Positions 1-8,408 of a stretch of DNA of 64,000 bases are shown piece by piece (within the stretch, counting starts at the first letter, position 1; each line of letters opens with the position of its first letter). The stretch lies in NCBI GenBank assembly GCA_910576785.1, contig CAJTJG010000006.1, positions 1-64,000 of the forward strand, given 5' to 3'. The position numbers were made by a program, and so were the translations under genes. Under the pieces are notes generated by a model that ran no database searches, was not told the origin of the DNA, and saw nothing but the letters and a program-made list of their open reading frames with translations. This DNA comes from an uncultured Duncaniella sp. GTDB lineage: Bacteria; Bacteroidota; Bacteroidia; Bacteroidales; Muribaculaceae.

Positions 1-113
1 AAAGGACAAAAGTGACAGAAAGTAATTATTTATCACACAGATAATTAATATTTTTGTCACTTTTGTCCTTTTTTGTCCTTTTGTATCTTTCTATATTTTG
101 CAACACCGCCATC
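1..113. repeat. Palindromic intergenic repeat, copy 1
   Basis: A perfect inverted repeat has arms AAAGGACAAAAGTGACA (1-17) and TGTCACTTTTGTCCTTT (about 55-71). Inside it is a second stem, TTATC-ACACA-GATAA. The right side continues with another TTTTGTCC unit and ends TATATTTTGCAACACCGCC (92-110). Nearly the same 110 bp recurs at 37870-37978. The left outer part is cut by the window edge. It lies just beyond the 3' end of a minus-strand gene, so a role as a transcription terminator is likely (inference). Confidence 0.85.
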
Positions 114-128
114 TTTTATGCATCGTCC

Positions 129-323
129 TTAATCAGCGATGTCATATCCGCATAAAGCAGCTATACCGTAGAGGCCCATGAGTATAGCTACACCAATGAC
201 GAATTCTATCAGGAAAACCATAAACCTGTTGCTCACCTTTTTGTTTATGGCTCTGGATATCGGTGTCATGATGATGCTGAATATTGTACATACAATGACG
301 ATTATAATCCACTTATTATTCAT
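129..323 (-). CDS. Small two-helix membrane protein, copy A
   Basis: A 64-residue protein with two hydrophobic segments (about 4-22 and 34-56) separated by a basic stretch, AINKKVSNRF, so probably two membrane passes with a short positively charged loop. I recognise no family and assign no function. Its neighbour at 439-630 is about 85% identical in protein sequence, and upstream and downstream DNA are also shared, so the two arose by tandem duplication. It has its own promoter: a TAAATTTG -7 box at 360-353 on the minus strand, with a TTG -33 element 20 bp further upstream. Confidence 0.6.
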   Translation of the reverse strand: MNNKWIIIVIVCTIFSIIMTPISRAINKKVSNRFMVFLIEFVIGVAILMGLYGIAALCGYDIAD

Positions 324-352
324 AGCTAATACTGTTTGATGATTATTTATTG

Positions 353-383
353 CAAATTTACTGAATTTATTTTATATTTTCAA
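353..383 (-). promoter_or_regulatory. Promoter of small membrane protein copy A
   Basis: The minus strand reads TTG (383-381), 20 bp, then TAAATTTG (360-353), matching the Bacteroidetes -33/-7 consensus. The start codon is 29 bp downstream. Confidence 0.6.
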
Positions 384-438
384 TAAAAAATGAATTTGCC
401 GGCAATACATATCGCTCTTGTCTTTTTTTGGATCGTCC

Positions 439-630
439 TTAATCAGCGAAGTCATATCCGCATAAAGCGACTATACCGTAGAGGCTCATGAGGATTGCTA
501 CACCGATGACGAATTCTATCAGGAAAACAATAAACCTGTTGCTCACCTTTTTGTTTATGGCTCTGGATATCGGGGCCGAGATGATGCTGGATATCGTACA
601 TAGAATGACCATTATAATCCACTTATACAT
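439..630 (-). CDS. Small two-helix membrane protein, copy B
   Basis: A 63-residue paralogue of the protein at 129-323, with the same two hydrophobic segments and an identical central PISRAINKKVSNRF. I chose the ATG at 630 because it aligns with the start of copy A. An in-frame ATG at 657 would add nine residues (MNNHQTVFA) that correspond to non-coding leader in copy A. A possible -7 box TATATTTG lies at 676-669 on the minus strand, without a clear -33. Function is unknown. Confidence 0.6.
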   Translation of the reverse strand: MYKWIIMVILCTISSIISAPISRAINKKVSNRFIVFLIEFVIGVAILMSLYGIVALCGYDFAD

Positions 631-696
631 GGCAAATACTGTTTGATGATTATTCATTGCGAATATAGCAAATATAATTCTAATATAAAATAAACA

Positions 697-825
697 CTAT
701 ATGTTTTGGAATAATATTGCTTTTATTTTGGCCTCTGAAGCATTTCTCAACATATGTTGAGAGTTTTCATTGTAGAACTCCTTAAATTTGCGATGTGGAA
801 ATTTAAGAAATGACAGCAATATCAT
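697..825 (-). CDS. Possible short gene or gene remnant
   Basis: An open frame of 43 codons from an ATG at 825, beginning MILLSFLKFPHRK and ending ILFQNI. The same frame stays open upstream to about 978 without another ATG, running across the promoter and start of the next gene. That makes a longer protein unlikely and suggests either a small protein or the surviving 3' end of an older gene. An SD-like GAGGAG lies about 14 bases before the ATG. I recognise no family. It may not be translated. Confidence 0.22.
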   Translation of the reverse strand: MILLSFLKFPHRKFKEFYNENSQHMLRNASEAKIKAILFQNI

Positions 826-875
826 ATCAACAGGGATCTCCTCGGCAGTGATGCCGGGGATTTTCTTATAATATA

Positions 876-906
876 TTGCATTTAATGCAAAAAAGTTGTA
901 AATTTG
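876..906 (+). promoter_or_regulatory. Promoter of PH-domain protein gene
   Basis: TTG at 876-878, 20 bp spacer, TAAATTTG at 899-906. The ATG at 933 is 26 bp downstream. The fit to the Bacteroidetes consensus supports the shorter start for the following gene, because the more distal ATG at 876 would lie inside the promoter. Confidence 0.6.
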
Positions 907-932
907 ACAAATTAACCAACAGAGTGTCCGCC

Positions 933-1418
933 ATGAAATCAAGAACTGACCAAAGCGTGTTTTCGTTTGTATTGACAATCGTTGTTTTCGGATTGTTGAT
1001 AGCCGCCGTGTACTTCACCTACGGAACAGATAAGTTCATATTGACCACACTTTTGGTCATTGTCATCTTAGGAGTAAGCTTGTTTTATGCGCCCCTTTCC
1101 ATATCGGCTGATGAGAGGGAGGTGAATATCAACAGCTCGCTTAGGATTCACACCATTCCAATGGACCGTATTGTCAGCGTGGAGCGGTTTCAGCCCACCA
1201 TGGGGAGTCTACGCATCTGCGGGTCAGGTGGATTCATGGGCTACTGGGGAATGTTCAGCGAAAAGGATACCGGAAAGTATATGGCATATTATGGCCGGCC
1301 GTCCGACTGCTTCATGATATGTCTGGACAACGGCGACAAATATGTGCTCGGTTGCAAGGATCCCGATGCAATGGTTGACTTCATCAACTCCCATATCAAG
1401 CATGACGGCATCGCCTGA
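933..1418 (+). CDS. Membrane-anchored bacterial PH-domain protein
   Basis: A 161-residue protein. Two hydrophobic helices (about 8-27 and 34-52) are followed by a soluble beta-rich domain beginning near PLSISADEREVNI. The layout of two membrane segments, then a strand-rich domain with conserved Ile-Pro-Met-Asp-Arg-Ile and a terminal helix (DPDAMVDFINSHI), is that of small bacterial pleckstrin-homology (bPH) proteins common in Bacteroidales; their role is not established. The start at 933 follows a good promoter. Its stop overlaps the next gene by 17 bp, so the two are probably co-translated. Confidence 0.6.
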   Translation: MKSRTDQSVFSFVLTIVVFGLLIAAVYFTYGTDKFILTTLLVIVILGVSLFYAPLSISADEREVNINSSLRIHTIPMDRIVSVERFQPTMGSLRICGSGGFMGYWGMFSEKDTGKYMAYYGRPSDCFMICLDNGDKYVLGCKDPDAMVDFINSHIKHDGIA

Positions 1419-1953
1419 TGAGATAGCCCGGTTCCTGTCCGGCAAAATTAATCTGCCGGATATACGTGAAGTCAACCGGTGGGCTGACACTCATGAAGAC
1501 AATCTGAAATACCTGTTTTCCCTTGCGGGTTTGACTGACAGTAGGATCGGTGTCAATGCCCTGTGGAGTCTCACCCACATGATGGATACTCATTCAGAAT
1601 GGATGCAATCGCATCAGGATGAGTTTATTGACATGCTTTTGACTGAAAAACATGTGGGGCGGCGAAGAATGCTGTTGCAATTGCTCAGGCACCAGCATTA
1701 CGCTCCCGATGCGATCAGGACTGATTTTCTGGACTATTGTCTCCTGCGTATCAATTCGGAGTGCGAGCCGTATGCCATAAGATGTTTCAGTATGTACTGT
1801 GCATTCGAGATGTGCAAATTCTACCCCGAACTGCTCGCCGAGCTGAGCGGACGCCTGGACATGCTGTCGCAGCAAAGCCTCTCGCCCGGATTGGCGAGTG
1901 CACTGCTCACCACACGGAAAAACATGCGCAGACACATGCGTGCAGGATCGTAG
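1402..1953 (+). CDS. Alpha-helical HEAT-like protein, function unknown
   Basis: A 183-residue soluble protein made largely of helices, with repeated Leu/Trp/His-rich helical pairs (for example RIGVNALWSLTHMM and RRRMLLQLLRHQHY) that resemble HEAT/ARM-type repeats. No catalytic motif or signal peptide is visible. The ATG at 1402 lies inside the end of the PH-domain gene (17-bp overlap, different frame), a sign of translational coupling. An earlier start at 1342 would run deep inside that gene and is rejected. I cannot name a specific family. Confidence 0.5.
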   Translation: MTASPDEIARFLSGKINLPDIREVNRWADTHEDNLKYLFSLAGLTDSRIGVNALWSLTHMMDTHSEWMQSHQDEFIDMLLTEKHVGRRRMLLQLLRHQHYAPDAIRTDFLDYCLLRINSECEPYAIRCFSMYCAFEMCKFYPELLAELSGRLDMLSQQSLSPGLASALLTTRKNMRRHMRAGS

Positions 1954-1972
1954 CACGCAATATAGCATTCCC

Positions 1973-2005
1973 GGTCTCCGTTAATATAAAAAAACAGAGG
2001 AGACC
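1973..2005 (+). promoter_or_regulatory. Inverted repeat covering a ribosome-binding site
   Basis: GGTCTCC (1973-1979) and GGAGACC (1999-2005) form a perfect 7-bp inverted repeat around an A-rich loop, ending 4 bp before the lipoprotein ATG at 2010. The right arm contains the GAGG/GGAG Shine-Dalgarno-like sequence, which is itself unusual in this genome. A folded leader could hide that site (inference). Confidence 0.45.
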
Positions 2006-2009
2006 AATC

Positions 2010-2516
2010 ATGAAACAGATACTCAACATATTATTATGGCTATCAATCTGTCTGCTGACATCATCGTGCGGCAAGGAAGAAAATGAATCCGAGGTCGTAT
2101 CGCTCACCATACACCGACAGTTTGATACAGCGGTAATGCATGGCAAATTGTCAGATCTGAATGACTTCTCTGATTATGAGGACCGGGGTTTGATCGTCAA
2201 CTCGTTGGATGATCTGCCCGAGGATGAATATTTCGGCAATGAGGACTTCATCAGGGCACAGATCGACTTCTCCCGATATTCGCTTATATTGGTATATCAG
2301 TTTGAGCTCGGAGACATCATCTCTTATAAATACAGATGGTGCTATAACAACTGGTTTGACCGCTATCAGTTCATGGCCACCTTTAACCGTGTGAAGGACT
2401 CGGAATATGTGGATGGCGAGGTGGAGAACTTCTCATACATACGCAGTGCGATTGTAGTGAGCCATATACCATCTGATGCCAAATGGTCCATATCAGAAGG
2501 CGTACATGATCGCTGA
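2010..2516 (+). CDS. Lipoprotein, probably surface-exposed, unknown function
   Basis: A 168-residue protein with a short basic N-terminus, a hydrophobic core and a lipobox ending in Cys20 (TSSC). The residues after the cysteine are GKEEN; a Lys followed by two acidic residues is the lipoprotein export signal described for Bacteroidetes surface lipoproteins, so outer-face location is likely (inference). The rest has aromatic-rich strands (for example YSLILVYQFELGD) and no recognised catalytic motif. I chose the ATG at 2010 because the signal peptide begins there. The gene ends 8 bp from the convergent gene at 2525. Confidence 0.65.
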   Translation: MKQILNILLWLSICLLTSSCGKEENESEVVSLTIHRQFDTAVMHGKLSDLNDFSDYEDRGLIVNSLDDLPEDEYFGNEDFIRAQIDFSRYSLILVYQFELGDIISYKYRWCYNNWFDRYQFMATFNRVKDSEYVDGEVENFSYIRSAIVVSHIPSDAKWSISEGVHDR

Positions 2517-2524
2517 AGTATGGA

Positions 2525-3025
2525 TCAGAAGTTGAATACGTCTATATAGACAGCCGTACCTCCACCCTCTCTCGGCAACAATATAGCCTTTCGCAGGGCT
2601 GCCAGATCTCTGTCATTTATATGTCCGATCATAGCACCGGTAAATCCGGCACCTCCCGAGTCTGACAATATCAGAATCTGATTCATATCGGCCGACACGG
2701 GTTTTGCAAATATGGCAAAGAGGTTCTGACCGCCGATCCTGCATTGCACCATTTCAGCTACAGGAAGTTCGCCCATTATCTTATAGATAGTATTACCATA
2801 TACCTCAGTCTCCTTATCAATGGCTGTCTCACCATCCCATAAGATCAACTGACCGTCAGTTATCCCCAGGGCAGCGAAATCATTATTGCCGGATATCTCA
2901 TAACCCTCCACACCTTTCATGTTGGGGAGATCCTTTATGGAGGAAAAAGCTTCTTCATAGGTCAAAGCGTTGGTGCTTACCGTGATGCTCAATAACAGAG
3001 AGAGCAGAAATATGATTTTTTTCAT
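2525..3025 (-). CDS. Secreted protein of unknown function
   Basis: A 166-residue protein with a clear Sec signal peptide (MKKIIFLLSLLLSITVSTNA) and a mature part of about 145 residues. The mature domain has alternating strands and a glycine-rich stretch (DSGGAGFTGAMIG) but no catalytic signature I can identify. It may belong to one of the small Bacteroidales secreted DUF families (possibly DUF6108), which I cannot confirm by eye. It stands alone on the minus strand, convergent with the lipoprotein gene, with only 8 bp between the stops and no visible hairpin terminator there. Confidence 0.5.
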   Translation of the reverse strand: MKKIIFLLSLLLSITVSTNALTYEEAFSSIKDLPNMKGVEGYEISGNNDFAALGITDGQLILWDGETAIDKETEVYGNTIYKIMGELPVAEMVQCRIGGQNLFAIFAKPVSADMNQILILSDSGGAGFTGAMIGHINDRDLAALRKAILLPREGGGTAVYIDVFNF

Positions 3026-3125
3026 GACGTAAAGTTTTCAATTAAAACAAGTCTATCAGGCATATGGTTCTAAGGGATCAGACTTTCATCTTTTGCAGAT
3101 ATTTGATGAAAAAGATTATGAATAG

Positions 3126-3156
3126 TTGCATATAATTAATTTTTTAGCTATGTTTG
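3126..3156 (+). promoter_or_regulatory. Promoter of small membrane protein at 3162
   Basis: TTG at 3126-3128, 20 bp, TATGTTTG at 3149-3156. The ATG at 3162 follows only 5 bp after the -7 box, so the transcript would be leaderless or nearly so. Confidence 0.6.
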
Positions 3157-3161
3157 CAACT

Positions 3162-3536
3162 ATGGAACAGACTATCAGACACCGCAGACTTTATGCATTT
3201 TATAATAGCAAGGTGCTTAACACCCTCTTAGTGGTCGGGATTGTGTCATTGACGCAGATTGGCTACATGCACTCATTGCTGATGCCTGTGATATGTTCCA
3301 CCGTGTCATTCACACTTTTCATCGGTTACGCCCTATGGCTTTGGATAAAAAAACCGAAGCAGATAGTCATAAATACATGGCTGTCGAACCAGACCATTTG
3401 GTTCACGTTATATTTTCTTATTGTCTCAGCTATGAAAGAACCATCATTATGGTGGTATATCGTAATGTTGGTTATGGCGATAGTCCTTCTGTTCATAACC
3501 ATGATACGCCCGCGGGATAAGGTATTCGAGATATAA
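3162..3536 (+). CDS. Small integral membrane protein, unknown
   Basis: A 124-residue protein with four hydrophobic segments (about 19-35, 38-60, 74-90 and 96-114) and basic connecting loops, so a polytopic inner-membrane protein. No family is recognised. I chose the ATG at 3162 (METIR-type start MEQTIRHRRL); the alternative at 3126 would place the promoter inside the gene. It is monocistronic, followed by a hairpin terminator at 3557-3595. Confidence 0.5.
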   Translation: MEQTIRHRRLYAFYNSKVLNTLLVVGIVSLTQIGYMHSLLMPVICSTVSFTLFIGYALWLWIKKPKQIVINTWLSNQTIWFTLYFLIVSAMKEPSLWWYIVMLVMAIVLLFITMIRPRDKVFEI

Positions 3537-3556
3537 TCTTAAGTATAAAGAAAAAT

Positions 3557-3595
3557 CAAGTCGTAGTACCGCAAACTCCGCGTCACTACGACTTG
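3557..3595. terminator. Bidirectional hairpin terminator
   Basis: CAAGTCGTAGT (3557-3567) pairs perfectly with ACTACGACTTG (3585-3595). It lies between the convergent ends of the membrane protein gene (3536) and the fic gene (3616). Flanking A-rich sequence upstream would read as a U-tract on the minus strand. Confidence 0.75.
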
Positions 3596-3615
3596 ACAAT
3601 GCCTTGTAGTAATAA

Positions 3616-4167
3616 TTAATCAGGCTCGTAGCCTTCATAATAGTACGACTGTTCAATCCCATGGAATATGACATCGCGATCATTCGTCTCATCAGAAAGC
3701 GCTGATTTAAGGAGAAACCGCAGTTCGAGATCATTGACCGGACTCCGTTCCATGGCCGACATATAATCTTCTTTGGAAATCTTTCGCCAATCGACAACTT
3801 TGCCCAATGAGTTGCGAAGCATCATATCAAGCCAAATGCGAGTGGCACGTCCATTCCCTTCCATAAAAGGATGAGCGATGTTCATTTCAACATATTTGGC
3901 AATTATTTGCTCAAATGTGTTTTCAGGCATTTTCTCAATAGCTTCAAGTGCGGGAATCAGATATAAAGAGTTGGCGAAACGAAATCCTCCCTTGGAAATA
4001 TTAAGAGTGCGAATTTTCCCGGCAAATTCATATAAGCCATCAAACAGAGCATAATGGATATCTTGTAGACCAGATACAGTGCCGACTTCAATTTCATATA
4101 TCCTGTTTGAGGAGAATAGTTCTTTTGCCTGTTCAATACTTCTCTTATCTATCTCGGTCTGACGCAT
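3616..4167 (-). CDS. Class III Fic-domain AMP transferase (self-inhibited)
   Basis: A 183-residue single-domain Fic protein. The catalytic loop HPFMEGNGRATR spans residues 99-110 and matches HPFx(D/E)GNGRxxR, with His99 as the base and an intact Arg110. The C-terminus carries SYYYEG at 174-179, fitting the inhibitory motif SxxxE(G/N) in the terminal helix of class III Fic proteins such as NmFic, where Glu blocks productive ATP binding and tyrosines near it are self-modified. Such enzymes adenylylate target proteins (gyrase and topoisomerase IV subunits are known targets of this class). No separate antitoxin gene is adjacent, as expected for self-inhibited forms. The start lies just beyond the ppdK terminator. 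Confidence 0.9.
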   Translation of the reverse strand: MRQTEIDKRSIEQAKELFSSNRIYEIEVGTVSGLQDIHYALFDGLYEFAGKIRTLNISKGGFRFANSLYLIPALEAIEKMPENTFEQIIAKYVEMNIAHPFMEGNGRATRIWLDMMLRNSLGKVVDWRKISKEDYMSAMERSPVNDLELRFLLKSALSDETNDRDVIFHGIEQSYYYEGYEPD

Positions 4168-4182
4168 ATTAAAATAGAAAAA

Positions 4183-4218
4183 GGCCGTAATTCTCTAAAA
4201 TATTAAAGAATTACGGCC
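4183..4218 (-). terminator. Terminator after ppdK
   Basis: GGCCGTAATTCT (4183-4194) and AGAATTACGGCC (4207-4218) form a perfect 12-bp stem. Reading on the minus strand after the ppdK stop (4245), the hairpin is followed by TTTTTCTATTTT, a typical intrinsic terminator. It also separates ppdK from the co-oriented fic gene. Confidence 0.85.
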
Positions 4219-4244
4219 ATTTTTATTAGCTAATTATCAGTGAA

Positions 4245-6959
<2,715 letters not shown>

Positions 6960-7032
6960 TTGTTATGGTTAGAAATTGATATTATAATGTGTTCTTTGAC
7001 ATGGTAGCGGGATATTTCCTCCCGTAGAGATG

Positions 7033-7063
7033 CAAAGTTACATAATTTTTAGGGCTTAGCCAA
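7033..7063 (-). promoter_or_regulatory. Promoter of ppdK
   Basis: The minus strand carries TTG (7063-7061), 20 bp, TAACTTTG (7040-7033). The start at 6959 is 73 bp downstream. The leader contains a small CGGGA/TCCCG stem-loop at about 7008-7024. Confidence 0.7.
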
Positions 7064-7100
7064 GTCTAATTTGATTTTATTCATCAAATTTACGCATGTT

Positions 7101-8351
7101 TCACTCATAGCTGATGGCTCTTGACGGCTTGATGGTCGAAATTATGGCCGATGGGACGATAAGCACGGCGATGGCTATGGTGATGGCAGCCGCATTGAGG
7201 ACGATCACAGCTCCCCATGACAGAGCTACCGGCACGTGGTCAAGATAGTATGCTTCCGGATCGAGCGGAATGACGCCGGTATACGCCTGCAAGCCAATGA
7301 GTGCAAGGGCTATGAGGTTGCCTATGGCGAGTCCGCGTATCAGTATTTTTGCCGTAAGTAGGATGAATGTGTTTCTGACAAGTCTGTCGGATGCGCCAAG
7401 AGCTTTGAGCAGACCTATGGAGGCTACCCTGCGGAGCACGAGTATGAACATGGACGAAACCAATGTCAGCGCAGCAAGTATCGACATAAGAGCGAGAATG
7501 ACGGTGACATTGGTGTCCAGAAGAGCAAGCCAGTTGAAGAACAGCGACGCTGTGTCGTGTATGTTCAGGACTGTGAAATTTTCTCCGGTTCCGGAATATG
7601 ATTTTTCAAGGAGCCGGTTGCTTATCATCGTGGACACACGGTCGATCTCCGCATCATCCTTCAGGCCGTTTATCTCCATGAGTGTCCCGAATCCGTCTGG
7701 GATATCACCTATCTCCGCAAGCATCGGCAATGTCGCGAACACCATGTTCCGGTCATATTCTGTGAAATGAGTGTCGTATATGCCTGCTATTTTCAGTCGA
7801 CGCACTCTGTAGGAGTTATTGCCAAGGAAATATGTATCCATCCGGTCGCCGAGGTCGAGACCAAGATCGCCGGCCAATATTTTGGAGATTACGATGTGAT
7901 ACATCGTGGAATCGCTGCCGAAGTCGGGCACTGTGCCTTCCACGAGATTTGCTTTAAGAAATGTGTGGTCAAAATTGTTGTCAAGGCCCTTGATGACGGC
8001 ACCGGAAAAATTCTCGGGTGTCTTGAGTATGGCCGGTTGGCGCACTGTGAGCGTCAGTGAGGCCTCCGGCGGCAATATATCCTCCAGATCAGAGGCCAGG
8101 CTTTTGCTAACAAGCGGTGCTACGGATGCGGACGCACCATATGCCTGTGGCACTATTGTGATCTGGGAGTCAAATCCCATCACTTTGCTCCGGATTTCAT
8201 CTCTGAATCCCATCATGATGCTTACTGACAACATCATGACGACCATGGCCAGCGCTATTCCTGTCACCGCCACAAAAACACCGGCCCCGCCACCCTTTGA
8301 CCGGGATGACAGGGACAGACGCCGGGCAAGGAACAATGCGAGTCTCATCAT
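7101..8351 (-). CDS. FtsX/LolE-type ABC transporter permease
   Basis: A 416-residue inner-membrane protein with the MacB/FtsX plan: a transmembrane helix near residues 25-50 (AGVFVAVTGIALAMVVMMLSV), a periplasmic domain of about 220 residues, then three helices in the C-terminal 150 residues. The N-terminal pattern (LARRL ... GVFVAVTGIALAMVVMML) is typical of LolC/LolE-like lipoprotein-release permeases. No ATPase subunit is adjacent, so it must pair with one encoded elsewhere. The actual substrate is unproven. It has its own promoter 18 bp before the start, separate from feoAB upstream. Confidence 0.8.
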   Translation of the reverse strand: MMRLALFLARRLSLSSRSKGGGAGVFVAVTGIALAMVVMMLSVSIMMGFRDEIRSKVMGFDSQITIVPQAYGASASVAPLVSKSLASDLEDILPPEASLTLTVRQPAILKTPENFSGAVIKGLDNNFDHTFLKANLVEGTVPDFGSDSTMYHIVISKILAGDLGLDLGDRMDTYFLGNNSYRVRRLKIAGIYDTHFTEYDRNMVFATLPMLAEIGDIPDGFGTLMEINGLKDDAEIDRVSTMISNRLLEKSYSGTGENFTVLNIHDTASLFFNWLALLDTNVTVILALMSILAALTLVSSMFILVLRRVASIGLLKALGASDRLVRNTFILLTAKILIRGLAIGNLIALALIGLQAYTGVIPLDPEAYYLDHVPVALSWGAVIVLNAAAITIAIAVLIVPSAIISTIKPSRAISYE

Positions 8352-8368
8352 ACAGGATTATTGTCCTG

Positions 8369-8399
8369 CAAATTTACGCATAATGTGTTCCCTGTGCAA
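8369..8399 (-). promoter_or_regulatory. Promoter of the LolE-type permease
   Basis: The minus strand carries TTG (8399-8397), 20 bp, TAAATTTG (8376-8369), with the ATG at 8351 17 bp downstream. The short leader contains a CAGGA/TCCTG inverted repeat (8353-8368). Confidence 0.65.
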
Positions 8400-8408
8400 G
8401 AGATCGCA

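Larger units (their letters stand above)
122..676. repeat. Tandem duplication, about 310-bp unit
   Basis: Two adjacent units, beginning ATCGTCCTTAATCAGCGA at 122 and again at 432, give a period of 310 bp. Each contains a small membrane protein gene, its short 5' leader (shared ACTGTTTGATGATTAT on the plus strand) and a -7 promoter box. Conservation fades between the units. The copies differ mainly by point changes, many silent or conservative, which suggests both remain under selection. Confidence 0.8.

Noticed and set aside
92..110. TATATTTTG at the right end of the hairpin repeats as a promoter
   Set aside because: Only copy 3 has an exact TAnnTTTG, and the nearest TTTG elements are at the wrong distance (14-16 bp) rather than 19-20 bp.
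1..113. CRISPR or insertion-sequence end
   Set aside because: There are no regularly spaced direct repeats, no transposase gene and no target-site duplication visible; the element is a single palindrome.
1..4200. Integrated mobile element or prophage in the accessory left end
   Set aside because: No integrase, tRNA target, direct-repeat boundary or phage gene is visible; the region is only enriched in unknown small genes.
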